Of a DNA stretch of 56,222 nucleotides, positions 26,102 to 34,870 are shown in pieces. The translations under genes were made by a program, and so were the position numbers. Position 1 is the stretch's first letter. The number at the start of each line of letters is the position of its first letter. The notes under the pieces are model-generated. The model saw nothing but the letters and a program-made list of their open reading frames with translations, made no database searches and had not been told where the DNA came from. The stretch is taken from contig JAJYDQ010000020.1 in assembly GCA_021777225.1 (NCBI GenBank), positions 1 through 56,222 of the forward strand, in the 5' to 3' direction. This DNA is from Deltaproteobacteria bacterium (GTDB lineage Bacteria > Desulfobacterota > Desulfomonilia > Desulfomonilales > Desulfomonilaceae).

Positions 26102-27292
26102 TTACTTATAAACAGACCCTCTCCATTCTATTCCAATATTGAGCATTTTCGTGAACAATACCAAGGTGGCAATCCAGAAACCAGTAAAAATCCCAAAGGG
26201 AGATAACAGAGTATACAACCATCTGCCATGATAATGTTTCAAAAAAATCCCAAAGGGGATTTCAATCGCAAGAATAGTCATTATACTCAGGCCAAAGAGT
26301 ACCGACTCATCTAAAGCAATATTACCATTTGTAGCCATTTTTGTCGCAAAATAAACCACCAGCCCAAACGGAATTAACAGAGGCGTATAGTTAAGCCATA
26401 GCCTAAGAACTTTGATAGGACCATTTTCCAACCCCCCACAAAATGTTCTTCGCCAAAACCTTATTAATTCAGTGATATTATCAAATGGTTTTGTCTGAAC
26501 TAGATCGGAGCGACTCACGCGTAGCTTCAAACCCAAGGCCTTAACAGCTCTAGACATTGCGATGTCTTCGGTAATCTGACCTCTGAGACTGCGCCATGTC
26601 CCAACTTCATTGTAGGATTTTCTTGACATCATGATGAAACAGCCTGAAGAAACCGCTGCGCCCGAACTGGGATCGTTCACTGATGTAATTGGGTAAAAAA
26701 ATGAAATACCAAGCGCCAGGTGTGGATAAATCGATTTTTCAAGAAAGCCCCATTTTTTAAAACCGGGAATCAAACTTAACATGTCTAGCTGATTGGATAC
26801 AAAATAACTTATAGCCCTTAATAAAAGATCTCTAGAAAAAAGGGCGTCAGCGTCGGTAAACAGCAACATGTCGCCTGAAGCGACACTGGCTCCAACGTAC
26901 ATCGCATGAGTCTTGCCAGTCCATCCAGCAGGTAATTTTTCAATCTTGACGGTTTTCACTCGATTGTCCAGCCGTTGCAAAAGCTCCATCAACTGCCACG
27001 TCCCATCATGGCTTCTATCATCTACGAGAATTATTTCAAGATCTTGGTAAGATGATGCAAGAATTGATTCTACAGAAGCCTTAATGTTGGCTTCTTCGTC
27101 TTTAGCTGGCACAATTATGCTCAAACGACCATTGGCTTGGCATGATGACAAAGTTGGTGGAAGATCCAAATCGGACTCAAATTTAAGTTCTCTAAATAAC
27201 AGTGGCGTCAGACGAGCGATTTCCAAAATCATTATGGTCAGCAAAATCGCAAAAGTTGTAAATAACCACATCGGCAAAAGTTCTAGCCTCAC
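26102..27292 (-). CDS. Membrane glycosyltransferase, family 2
   Basis: 396 aa. There is an N-terminal membrane helix, then a GT2 catalytic domain (~50-280): LSIIVPAKDEEANIKASVESIL, ILVDDRSHDGT, the DxD-type site LLFTDADALF and the acceptor motif QITEDIAMSRAVK. Two or three helices follow at the C-terminus. The layout resembles HpnB/CrtQ-type GT2 enzymes, which act on lipid acceptors. The GTG at 27292 has only a weak ribosome site; an ATG at 27271 is possible. Confidence 0.87.
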   Translation of the reverse strand: MRLELLPMWLFTTFAILLTIMILEIARLTPLLFRELKFESDLDLPPTLSSCQANGRLSIIVPAKDEEANIKASVESILASSYQDLEIILVDDRSHDGTWQLMELLQRLDNRVKTVKIEKLPAGWTGKTHAMYVGASVASGDMLLFTDADALFSRDLLLRAISYFVSNQLDMLSLIPGFKKWGFLEKSIYPHLALGISFFYPITSVNDPSSGAAVSSGCFIMMSRKSYNEVGTWRSLRGQITEDIAMSRAVKALGLKLRVSRSDLVQTKPFDNITELIRFWRRTFCGGLENGPIKVLRLWLNYTPLLIPFGLVVYFATKMATNGNIALDESVLFGLSIMTILAIEIPFGIFLKHYHGRWLYTLLSPFGIFTGFWIATLVLFTKMLNIGIEWRGSVYK

Positions 27293-27503
27293 TCATGATG
27301 TCAGGAAATCGACAAAAATCCACAATTCTGTAGGATGTCCCTCTGAAAACTCGTTATCTCTTAACAATCGCAGGATTTGGCTTGGATTTCAAGCGGATGA
27401 TGAACAAAATCGTGTTTTACTCGATGTATGACACAACGAAACACCAAAAATCTCCCTACCTGGATGTCAAAATATTTTGCAACAAATAGAAAGAGACAAA
27501 TTT

Positions 27504-28148
27504 TTAGTTATTCTCCGGCGGGGTTGTCTGAGTTTCTTTAAATGATATCCGTTTTTTCATGTAAAGTTTTTCCGCGATTGCCAAATCTTTCCTGGCGTCA
27601 TTCCGTAAACCAAGTTGCTCTCTAAGTTTGGCTCTCTCACGATAATATTCTGGATTCTTGGAATCCAGTTCAATAGCGGCTCCAACATGGAGAAGCGCCT
27701 CTCTAAGATGGCCGTTTGCTACTAGGTTCAACGCTGTCTGCATATGCGACGGCGCGTTTGAAGGGTCAGTGTCGTAAATAAATGGAACCTCATGAGAGAA
27801 TTGACTTTCAGCGTGTGCTGTGGCCGAAGTTGCTGCGAAAAAATTCAAGACCCCATTATGTATTCCTTTGATGATGACCGCAGGCGAACTGGTTTCTGCG
27901 AACTTTCTATATTCATTTTTTTCAGGACCCCAAAACAAGGTATATTTCAACGCCCCTGGTACTGAGCGCCAAGTAACTAGAAGTCCCTGATCAACTTTCT
28001 CAAAACTTAGCGCGCTAGGCGGACTGGGTGGAACAGTCGAGACAAACCCATCTTTTTGGCCGCCACAGGAAACCACTCCTCCAAAGATAGCCAATAGAAT
28101 CAGGCTATAAATTAATGACTTGTTGATACAAAAACCAAGCAAGACCAC
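27504..28148 (-). CDS. Lipoprotein with FN3-like and TPR-like regions
   Basis: 214 aa. A hydrophobic signal ends in a lipobox (GVVSC), so the mature protein should be lipid-anchored. Residues ~40-125 look like a fibronectin type III domain (PSPPSALSFEKVDQGLLVTW, then YTLFWGPE). Residues ~135-200 resemble tetratricopeptide helices (GHLREALLHVGAAIELDSKN and after). It starts at a GTG behind AGAGGG. The role is unknown; it may serve as a scaffold on the envelope. Confidence 0.8.
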   Translation of the reverse strand: MVLLGFCINKSLIYSLILLAIFGGVVSCGGQKDGFVSTVPPSPPSALSFEKVDQGLLVTWRSVPGALKYTLFWGPEKNEYRKFAETSSPAVIIKGIHNGVLNFFAATSATAHAESQFSHEVPFIYDTDPSNAPSHMQTALNLVANGHLREALLHVGAAIELDSKNPEYYRERAKLREQLGLRNDARKDLAIAEKLYMKKRISFKETQTTPPENN

Positions 28149-28515
28149 AAACCCTCTAATAAATGCGAATCTGACACCCAGCCAATGACTAGACGATCCG
28201 TTATATTGTTGATAACAAATTAGCCACTCTCGACCAAGCGCACAAGTATTTATATGTCACTATATCTATATAAATATAACCAGTTTTACAATGTTTTTTC
28301 TTACGCTCAATGGTGAAACCTCATCCTCAAGAGAGTAAGAATTAATGAAACCACTATATTAGCACATTTTGACCAATATGTGAAAGCTTCCAAAGCAATT
28401 CAGGAAGGTTTGACTGCAAAAAACACATGTGTTATAACGCGCATTGCTGATTAATATATATAACACAAGAAGTTAGTTGTTATAATGCTAAAATATATAA
28501 GAAAGGAAACTGAAC
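28149..28515. other. AT-rich divergent promoter region
   Basis: About 367 bases between the lipoprotein gene (minus) and the parvulin gene (plus), very AT-rich. A good -10 box TATAAT lies at 28481-28486 on the plus strand, with AAAGGAAA before the TTG start at 28516. No good -35 box is seen. No gene. Confidence 0.5.
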
Positions 28516-29430
28516 TTGTTAACTTCACGTAATATTTATCCAATTATGATCCTTTTTGTTCTGTGCGCTTTTCTGTGCGCGTCAGGCGCTTTTGCCCAGC
28601 AAACACAAACTCCGACCGATGATCAAGTATTGGCTAAAGTAGGTTCAAAAACTATTACTGAAGGGGACCTGAAACAGATGGCCAACGCAGTCCCCGAGAA
28701 ATTCCGTTACTATTATCAAACCCCGGAAGGAAGAAGACAGACTCTCGACTATATCGTCAACATTTACGCGCTTGCCGCAGAGGCGCAGAAAGAAGGATTG
28801 GACAAGTCTCCCGACGCGCAGAAGTTGCTGGATTTTACCAGAAACGACCTTCTTGCCCGACTGCTACTCGACAAGTTGACCAAAGACACTCCTGCCCCAA
28901 CCGAGGCGGATGCGAAAAAGTATTTTGAACAAAACAAGACTGAATTTTCTACTCCGGAGAGTATCAAACTCCATCACATATTGTTGGAAAACGAAAAGGA
29001 CGCCAAACAGGTCCTTGCCAGACTCAAAAAAGGAGAGAAATTTGCGGATGTCGCGTCCCAGGTTTCAATTTGTCCCAGCAAGACCAATGGAGGGGATTTA
29101 GGCTGGATGCCCAAGGGTAGCCTGGTTCCAGAGATTGAAGAAGTCGCGTTTAAAATGAACAAGGGTCAAATAGAAGGGCCTATAAAGAGTAAATTCGGTT
29201 ATCACATACTCTATCTGGAAGACAAAAAGCCTGCTGAAGAAGCGTCCTTTGATCAGGTAAAAGACTACATTATTGAGCAACTCAAGTATCAAAAACAGCA
29301 GGAGCAATACGAAAAAATAGCCGATTCCCTGAGAAAAAAGATGAACGTTCAAATTCTGCTTCCAAATGAAACTCCCAAACCTCAAGGGGTCGCTCCGGCT
29401 GATTCTCCAGCAGACAAAACCAAGAACTAA
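28516..29430 (+). CDS. Peptidyl-prolyl cis-trans isomerase, PpiC/SurA type
   Basis: 304 aa. The signal peptide (to about residue 27, ending SGAFAQQ) indicates export. A SurA-N-like helical part (~35-130) precedes one parvulin domain (~145-250), which has KLHHILLEN, GGDLGWMPKGSLVPEIEEVAF and GPIKSKFGYHILYLED. The tail is Pro-rich. It should fold envelope or secreted proteins. The start is a TTG chosen because AAAGGAAA lies just before it and the signal peptide begins there. Confidence 0.92.
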   Translation: MLTSRNIYPIMILFVLCAFLCASGAFAQQTQTPTDDQVLAKVGSKTITEGDLKQMANAVPEKFRYYYQTPEGRRQTLDYIVNIYALAAEAQKEGLDKSPDAQKLLDFTRNDLLARLLLDKLTKDTPAPTEADAKKYFEQNKTEFSTPESIKLHHILLENEKDAKQVLARLKKGEKFADVASQVSICPSKTNGGDLGWMPKGSLVPEIEEVAFKMNKGQIEGPIKSKFGYHILYLEDKKPAEEASFDQVKDYIIEQLKYQKQQEQYEKIADSLRKKMNVQILLPNETPKPQGVAPADSPADKTKN

Positions 29431-29432
29431 AA

Positions 29433-29460
29433 ACAGCGGCGGCTTATTAGCCGCCACTGT
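29433..29460 (-). terminator. Rho-independent terminator
   Basis: A strong hairpin: GGCGGCT (29438-29444), loop TATT, AGCCGCC (29449-29455), extended by ACAG/CTGT outside one mismatch. On the minus strand it is followed by a run of five T, so it best ends the DUF6178-like operon. It also separates that operon from the convergent parvulin gene. Confidence 0.85.
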
Positions 29461-29486
29461 CACAGAGAATCCGAATTGATTGCCCG

Positions 29487-30290
29487 TCAATCATCCAATG
29501 GGACAAACATGTCTTCAGCCTCTTGAACAGCATCTTTCATATCACCAACCTGATCACTGATTCTCGATAGGGCTTCCTCAGCGGTGCGGGTTTTCAGATC
29601 TTCCTCTCGCATCATCAGCGAAACTAGCTCTACAAAATAGTTCTCGTCCAGAAGATGGATCTTTTTAAGAATATCAAGAGTTTCTTCATCAGTAAGTTCA
29701 AGATCGTCCGGTTTTAATTCTCCGCGGTCAAGTTTGATCAGAAAATCGGCGGAGAAAGTGCTCTCCGAGTCTTCGTCCGAAACGACGGAAGCTACGTTTG
29801 TCCCCGGACGGACAACTTTATCCTGGAAAGCCGAAGCCACAAGTTTGATGTCGAGGCTCTTCAACACATTGGAAAATGTTTCCTCATCTTCTTCAAGAAA
29901 ACTCACCAGCCAATGATACGCTGTCTGAGGGTCGGTCATTCCCTTTGTTGAAAACAGTTCAGAATCGAGGTCGAGGATTGACTGTATGCGGTTAGGTTCG
30001 ACCAGCGACAGCACTCCAATGTGTGTTGAGCACTGAGACTTCATCAAACGAAAAACGGTCCGGTCTCCCAATTCATCCACCAGTTTCTTGCCTTCATCGT
30101 CATTGAGAAGAAAAACGAGTTCCTGAGCGTTCAGTGGGTTGTTAAGGGCCTCGTTTGACACCAGGTTTACCTGTTCTTCCCTTGGGAGGCTTTCCAGCAG
30201 TTCGGAAGCATGTTTATGATCCACCTTCATAAGGTCCAAGACGCGATGGCCTTGTTCGGATATTGGAGTTAAATAGTTTTCCAATCGCAT
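29487..30290 (-). CDS. Acidic protein, DUF6178-like
   Basis: 267 aa, strongly acidic, all-helical by composition, without signal or membrane helix. The order of short helical blocks (LVEPNRIQSILDLDSELF, then the YHWLVSFLEEDEETF region) recalls DUF6178 proteins of Deltaproteobacteria. That assignment is from memory of the pattern and is tentative. The function is unknown. It lies seven bases downstream of another acidic gene of the same kind of composition, so the two form an operon. Confidence 0.65.
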   Translation of the reverse strand: MRLENYLTPISEQGHRVLDLMKVDHKHASELLESLPREEQVNLVSNEALNNPLNAQELVFLLNDDEGKKLVDELGDRTVFRLMKSQCSTHIGVLSLVEPNRIQSILDLDSELFSTKGMTDPQTAYHWLVSFLEEDEETFSNVLKSLDIKLVASAFQDKVVRPGTNVASVVSDEDSESTFSADFLIKLDRGELKPDDLELTDEETLDILKKIHLLDENYFVELVSLMMREEDLKTRTAEEALSRISDQVGDMKDAVQEAEDMFVPLDD

Positions 30291-30297
30291 AAAGCTT

Positions 30298-30825
30298 CTA
30301 ATCCTCCTGTTGATTCCATCGAGGATCTTCTATAGCTCTGACGGTTTCCAAAATGCCCTCGTCCCCTCCAAAATCTTCGTCCAGCCACCCTTCGTCGGGC
30401 GCCTTGTACGATTCTCCGAGGTTCAGCGTGACACGACGACGTTGCCTGAAAATCGTCATAATCTGTAAAGCCTTTACGAGGTTTCCTCTTGTTTCTTCGT
30501 CACTGGAATCTCGAAACGCAAAAATAATTTTCTTGAGTTCAGATGCGTGCTTTTTGTCCAAATCGATCCCTTTTGTCTCAATGATCTCCTTAAGGTCGGG
30601 CAAGTTGTCCTGGTTCAGAGATTCCAGCAATTTGATCATAAGCGGACCGGATAGACGCACCAAACTGTTTAAGGCAAACGATAGCGTCGCAGCGTCCATT
30701 GCCGATGGGTCTTTTGACACCAAATCGAGATAATCCAGTTCGTGACCTGAATTTTCCAAAGCAAATTCTTCAAAGGTCCTGAACTCAGCGCTTATATCGG
30801 GATTGGCCAGAATTTCTTCTTCCAT
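30298..30825 (-). CDS. Acidic helical protein of unknown function
   Basis: 175 aa, acidic, with repeated Leu-rich helices (ATLSFALNSLVRLSGPLMIK, NLVKALQIMTIFRQRRRVTL). No family is recognised. It starts at an ATG with a GGAGG-like site upstream and is followed after seven bases by the DUF6178-like gene, which suggests a joint function. It ends in an acidic EDPRWNQQED tail. Confidence 0.6.
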   Translation of the reverse strand: MEEEILANPDISAEFRTFEEFALENSGHELDYLDLVSKDPSAMDAATLSFALNSLVRLSGPLMIKLLESLNQDNLPDLKEIIETKGIDLDKKHASELKKIIFAFRDSSDEETRGNLVKALQIMTIFRQRRRVTLNLGESYKAPDEGWLDEDFGGDEGILETVRAIEDPRWNQQED

Positions 30826-31129
30826 GAGAACATAAAACCTCCCTTATATTTGGAGCTATATTAAATCCAACGCAGAAATGTTGCAAGTTTCCGAATGATA
30901 TTAAAAGGATCGATCATACGTGAAAAATGCCTGCAGGGGATCAGTTAGAGCCTATAACTCTCAAGAAAAGTGTTATCATTTGATCTGCGAAGACGGAGGA
31001 TGTTTTGCGATTAGGAATTATCATCCTCGCCACGGTTTCTTGATCTAAGGACCCATAAATTAGGCACAGATAAATAGGTCTATATGCCGGACTATCTTCC
31101 ACGACCCTCGAATTCGAAGGAGGTCTAAA
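30826..31129. other. Divergent intergenic region before the activase cluster
   Basis: About 304 bases between the acidic-protein operon (minus) and the activase operon (plus). AAGGAGG stands just before the ATG at 31130. No other element is evident to me. Confidence 0.45.
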
Positions 31130-31900
31130 ATGATTACCGCAGGAATCGACTGTGGAGCGAAAAATACAAAAGCTGTCATCTTAAAAAGCGGTAAGATGAT
31201 AGGAAAAGGCTTGATCTTGACAGGCTTCGAACAAACGGAAGCGGTCAAAGCTTCTCTTGACATGGCTTTGAGAAAGGCCGGCATAGATTTCAGGGATGTC
31301 AAACACATTGGTGGAACTGGGTCCGGAGCCAAAGCCATCAAAGAAGCGGATGTAAGAGTGAATGACATTAAAGCTATGGCTGTCGCAGCCAATTACTTTT
31401 TCCCAAACAGTAGGACAGTGGTTGACGTCGGCGCGGAAGAGGGGCGAGTCGCCAAATTCGATGATATTGGTAATGTAATAGATTTTGCCGTTAATGAAAA
31501 ATGCGCAGCGGGCGCTGGCGCTTTTATCGAAGCCATGAGTCGGGCCCTGGAAACACCAATAACAGAAATGGGAAAACTTGCCCTTTCATCGGATAATCCA
31601 ATGCCCATGAACGCCCAATGCACAATCTTTGCTGAATCCGAGGTTGTAGGCCTTATTCATGCCAAGACTCAGAAAAGGGACATAAGTAGGGCTATTCACG
31701 ATGCCATAGCTGGTAGAATAGTATCCATGATCAGGGGAATAGGGCTAAACCCGGACATTGTTATGTTAGGCGGCGTCGCGTACAATCCCGGTTTTACATC
31801 AGCTCTCATGAGAGAACTCAGTGTCCATAGGATATACATCCCGGAGGAACCGGAATACGGAACGGCTGTTGGCGCGGCCGTGGTTGCGGCAAAAGAATAG
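31130..31900 (+). CDS. BcrD/BzdP-type ATP-dependent activase subunit
   Basis: 256 aa, ASKHA-fold ATPase of the BcrA/BadF/HgdC family, which drives low-potential electrons into 2-hydroxyacyl-CoA dehydratases or benzoyl-CoA reductases. The opening ATP-binding motif is GIDCGAKNTKAV. The two Cys that ligate the shared [4Fe-4S] cluster are C125 (NEKCAAGAGAF) and C164 (NAQCTIFAESE). The second phosphate motif is VDVGAEEGRV in place of DxGGQD, a change also found in D-type subunits of heterodimeric activases. It is followed by the A-type partner and a ferredoxin. Confidence 0.87.
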   Translation: MITAGIDCGAKNTKAVILKSGKMIGKGLILTGFEQTEAVKASLDMALRKAGIDFRDVKHIGGTGSGAKAIKEADVRVNDIKAMAVAANYFFPNSRTVVDVGAEEGRVAKFDDIGNVIDFAVNEKCAAGAGAFIEAMSRALETPITEMGKLALSSDNPMPMNAQCTIFAESEVVGLIHAKTQKRDISRAIHDAIAGRIVSMIRGIGLNPDIVMLGGVAYNPGFTSALMRELSVHRIYIPEEPEYGTAVGAAVVAAKE

Positions 31901-31970
31901 ACCTGGGGATGGTTCACGCAAATCACGGGCCGGTTTCAAACGGCAAACACAATAGAATCGGAGGACACAT

Positions 31971-32849
31971 ATGTTAGAGGGGAAAAAGCCGGAATTCTGG
32001 AGATGGACTGAAAGCAATTGGATCAATCCCGATATTGGTTGGGAGGAAGCTCGGTTCATCACTCTCGGAATTGATGTAGGGTCAGTAAGTTCACAGGCTG
32101 TAATTATGACCGACGGTAATATGTACGCGTATGGAAACATGAGGACTGGGGCGGATAGTCCCAACAGCGCAAGAAATGCTCTGAAGTTCGCTTTAGAAAA
32201 AACGACCCTAAATGAAGATAAAATCAGTTATTGCATTGGTACTGGATATGGCCGTGTAAATGTACCGATGGCGGACAGGACGGTAACAGAAATCGCCTGT
32301 CACGCGAGAGGCGCAAATTTCTTTTATGGCTCTAAAGTTCGAACTGTTCTTGATGTGGGTGGACAGGACATCAAAGCCATTCGATGCGATGAGAAGGGTA
32401 AAGTTACAAATTTTCTCATGAATGATAAATGCGCCGCAGGCACAGGCCGGGGTATGGAAGTTTTCGCTGACCTTCTCTCTGTTCCCATCGGCGAAGTAGG
32501 GGAACGGTCTTACCTGGTCGAAAAGGAGCCTCCTGCGGTTTCCAGTACCTGCGTAGTTTACGCAAAATCCGAAGCTACGAGTCTCTTGAGGAAAGGTCTT
32601 AGCACTAACGAAGTCCTTGCCGCGTATTGCTCCGCCATGGCGGAACGTATTTATTCACTTCTTAAAAGAATTGGGATTGAACCCGAATTCGCTATTACCG
32701 GTGGAATGGCCAAAAACATCGGTGTTGTCGGAAGGCTAACAAAAAAGATGGGCCTTGAGCCTCTGAAAACCTCATGGGACACTCAATTGGCAGGGGCTGC
32801 TGGAGCTGCTCTGTTCGGTTTCGCTCTTTGTCACAAAAGGAATGGGTAA
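31971..32849 (+). CDS. BcrA/BzdQ-type ATP-dependent activase subunit
   Basis: 292 aa. An N-terminal extension with WRWTESNW precedes the ASKHA domain, as in BzdQ-type subunits. GIDVGSVSSQAV binds phosphate, and the canonical DVGGQD is at 129-134. The cluster Cys are C154 (NDKCAAGTGRG) and C194 (STCVVYAKSE). It should pair with the preceding D-type subunit around one cluster. AGGACAC lies before the ATG. No BcrB/BcrC or HgdAB catalytic gene is in the window. Confidence 0.88.
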   Translation: MLEGKKPEFWRWTESNWINPDIGWEEARFITLGIDVGSVSSQAVIMTDGNMYAYGNMRTGADSPNSARNALKFALEKTTLNEDKISYCIGTGYGRVNVPMADRTVTEIACHARGANFFYGSKVRTVLDVGGQDIKAIRCDEKGKVTNFLMNDKCAAGTGRGMEVFADLLSVPIGEVGERSYLVEKEPPAVSSTCVVYAKSEATSLLRKGLSTNEVLAAYCSAMAERIYSLLKRIGIEPEFAITGGMAKNIGVVGRLTKKMGLEPLKTSWDTQLAGAAGAALFGFALCHKRNG

Positions 32850-32939
32850 GGGGAAATCGCTTTAGAATATTAACTCAACGTGAGGGTTCTTCGCATGATA
32901 AATGTTTAGGTATTTCAAGACCGTGGACAGAGATGATAC

Positions 32940-33233
32940 ATGTTGGCCAATTACGGATACAGCGACGGATCAGGAAACTACTTCATCACCATAGACACTG
33001 ACAAGTGCAATGCCTGTGGCGAATGCGTAGAAGCCTGCCCCGCCAACATTTTTGAGATGGCGGACGAAGACCCAAACGATCCTATGAACGCAGAACCGTT
33101 GCCAATAGTTCTTCCTGAGAAGAAAAACAAACTTAAATACGAATGCGCGACTTGTAAGCCTTCTGGAGACAATAGGCCCACACTGCCATGTGTTATGGTT
33201 TGTGAGGGCTGCGCTATTACCCATTCCTGGTAG
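32940..33233 (+). CDS. Ferredoxin with one classical and one unusual cysteine set
   Basis: 97 aa. Residues 23-33 form a classic [4Fe-4S] motif (CNACGECVEACP). A second set, C69-x2-C72 then C84-x3-C88-x2-C91, has unusual spacing and may hold another cluster. An acidic loop (EDPNDPMNAE) separates them. Its place right after the A-type activase matches bzdM after bzdQ, suggesting it feeds electrons to the activase pair. Confidence 0.85.
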   Translation: MLANYGYSDGSGNYFITIDTDKCNACGECVEACPANIFEMADEDPNDPMNAEPLPIVLPEKKNKLKYECATCKPSGDNRPTLPCVMVCEGCAITHSW

Positions 33234-33460
33234 AATTCGATCATCCAGCGACCAGTTCAACGCAATCCATCACTTGCAGCGGAAACATGATCACCGCAAA
33301 AGACAATGACACCCCAGTGGATCCGGCAAGAAGCACTGATAGATGAAACATCTTAGCATCTTCAAAGATTAGGTAAGAGGTCGAGCCCTTGGGCCGATGA
33401 AGACAACTTACTCCCAAAAATAAGATAACTGCGAAGGTTGTTGAGGATTTCGCTGTTTAC

Positions 33461-33856
33461 TTAAGAGTAGATTGGCGAGAGTTGTTTGAACTTTGTGATC
33501 AATTGAGCAAAGGAGTTCAAATCGTCCGCCTTTCTAACATGACCTAATATTCCCAAGCCTTCCGCCCTGTCATGAATGATGGACTCATCCTCATCACAGA
33601 TCACGATGGTTGAAGTCATCCAGTTTATTTTCAGGAATTCCCCTACCAACTTCAAGCCGTCGCCGGTGGAAGGATCGTCGTGAATTATGAGAAGGTCGAA
33701 CGGCTCCTGTTTTTGTCTTAGAAGCGCTTCATCTGAGGCCGAAAAAACCTCCGCGACAATCTGAGAAGATTCCAAAAGATTCATAATCGATGAGACATCT
33801 AAAATTCCATCTTTGACAATACAAGCCCTAGCTACTTTATTAACTTCCAATTTCAT
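33461..33856 (-). CDS. Receiver-like domain protein
   Basis: 131 aa, a single response-regulator-like fold. The probable phospho-site region is LLIIHDDPSTGDGLKLV, where Asp-Asp sit at the end of beta-3; STIVICD and the alternating pattern support the fold. The C-terminal Lys is not clearly placed (VRKADD), so phosphorylation is uncertain. There is no output domain. The start overlaps the stop of the IscU-like gene by four bases, so it is part of the cluster-assembly operon. Confidence 0.75.
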   Translation of the reverse strand: MKLEVNKVARACIVKDGILDVSSIMNLLESSQIVAEVFSASDEALLRQKQEPFDLLIIHDDPSTGDGLKLVGEFLKINWMTSTIVICDEDESIIHDRAEGLGILGHVRKADDLNSFAQLITKFKQLSPIYS

Positions 33857-34269
33857 CCCAATTTCGCCAAAGCGCCTTTAAGCGTATTAACCGCCAGGTC
33901 AGCGCAATGAGTATTTTCTCTTGGGAGGCCCCCAAGAAATTCTATCAACTGCTCAGATGTAATGTTGCAGGCCTCTGCTGTCGCCTTGCCCTTGGCCAGA
34001 CTGGTCAAAGCGCTGGCGCAAGCGATGGTGGGGCCGCAACCGTTGGTGACAAAACCTATCTTTGAAATTTTTTCTCCAGACACCCTTAAAAAGATTCCAA
34101 TCGTGTCACCACACATTCCGCTCATAAACGTATACGCGTCCGGTTCTTCAAGCGCTCCCATGTTTTTGGGGTTGTTAAAGTGCTCAATGACCACGGGCGA
34201 AAAAAGTTTCGCCGCGTCTTTAACTACCATTCCTTCAATTTCATCAAAAATATCGTTTTCTGATCCCAT
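33853..34269 (-). CDS. IscU/NifU N-terminal-type Fe-S scaffold
   Basis: 138 aa. All three scaffold Cys are present: C53 (GMCGDT), C78 (NGCGPT) and C122 (THCADL). IEHFNNPKNMG is the classic opening of the domain. The protein should assemble or hold a labile iron-sulfur cluster. It is a separate system from the NifU/NifS pair at 44 kb and has no cysteine desulfurase next to it. Genes on both sides overlap or are within 15 bases. Confidence 0.9.
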   Translation of the reverse strand: MGSENDIFDEIEGMVVKDAAKLFSPVVIEHFNNPKNMGALEEPDAYTFMSGMCGDTIGIFLRVSGEKISKIGFVTNGCGPTIACASALTSLAKGKATAEACNITSEQLIEFLGGLPRENTHCADLAVNTLKGALAKLG

Positions 34270-34283
34270 TGAGATTCCTCATG

Positions 34284-34553
34284 TTACCTCGGTGTGAAAT
34301 TTCCACCACAGCAACTTCCCGGTGTACAATTCTGTTTGGATGGATTTGATCCACAACAGGCGCTGTGAGAACCCACATGTTCAGAATTTACTGTAGGAAG
34401 TGAAGGAGGGGAGAGTATACCTTGCAATTGGCTTGACCCACAGGACCTACACGCCCTAGGGTCGGAATTTCGACCGATATCAATCAGCAATTCGCTAATT
34501 TTCCCACATTCAAGACACTTAAATTCCTTTATGGGCACCGGATAAGCCTCCAA
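34284..34553 (-). CDS. FmdB-like zinc ribbon with Cys-rich tail
   Basis: 89 aa. The N-terminal half has FKCLECGK and CRSCGS, a zinc ribbon of the FmdB-type regulatory family. The tail is low-complexity with CCGSN, NCTPGSCCGG, that is five more Cys, which may bind metal. The role is unknown; it stands between the MIP18-like and scaffold genes. Confidence 0.72.
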   Translation of the reverse strand: MEAYPVPIKEFKCLECGKISELLIDIGRNSDPRACRSCGSSQLQGILSPPSLPTVNSEHVGSHSACCGSNPSKQNCTPGSCCGGNFTPR

Positions 34554-34565
34554 ATTGTAAAATTG

Positions 34566-34856
34566 TCAAACATTGACGACTTCTTCAAGATGTCTAGCCC
34601 TTGAAAAATTTTCTACATTGATAAACAGGGACTTTACCCCTGGAATAGACTCAATTTTATTCTTGATGGCCCCTGCCAAGGCATAAGCCATAGGGCATGC
34701 GGGCGATGATGGTCGAAAAATAAGATTTACCGTGCCGTCATCATTGATCGATATCCCTCTGACAATTCCCATGCGCATTATGCTCAGACGCGTTTCAGGA
34801 TCGACTATTTCGGTAAGAGCTGTTTTTATGTCATTTTCCATAAGTTGCTTTTCCAT
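34566..34856 (-). CDS. MIP18/DUF59 family metal-sulfur cluster assembly protein
   Basis: 96 aa. The pattern EIVDPETRLSIMRMGIVRGI and the conserved PSSPACPMA with a reactive Cys are those of the MIP18/PaaD/SufT group, which helps deliver Fe-S clusters. The start was placed at the ATG at 34856, after AGAGG. An earlier ATG would overlap the upstream MinD-type gene by 34 bases. Confidence 0.87.
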   Translation of the reverse strand: MEKQLMENDIKTALTEIVDPETRLSIMRMGIVRGISINDDGTVNLIFRPSSPACPMAYALAGAIKNKIESIPGVKSLFINVENFSRARHLEEVVNV

Positions 34857-34870
34857 CACTGGACCTCTGC

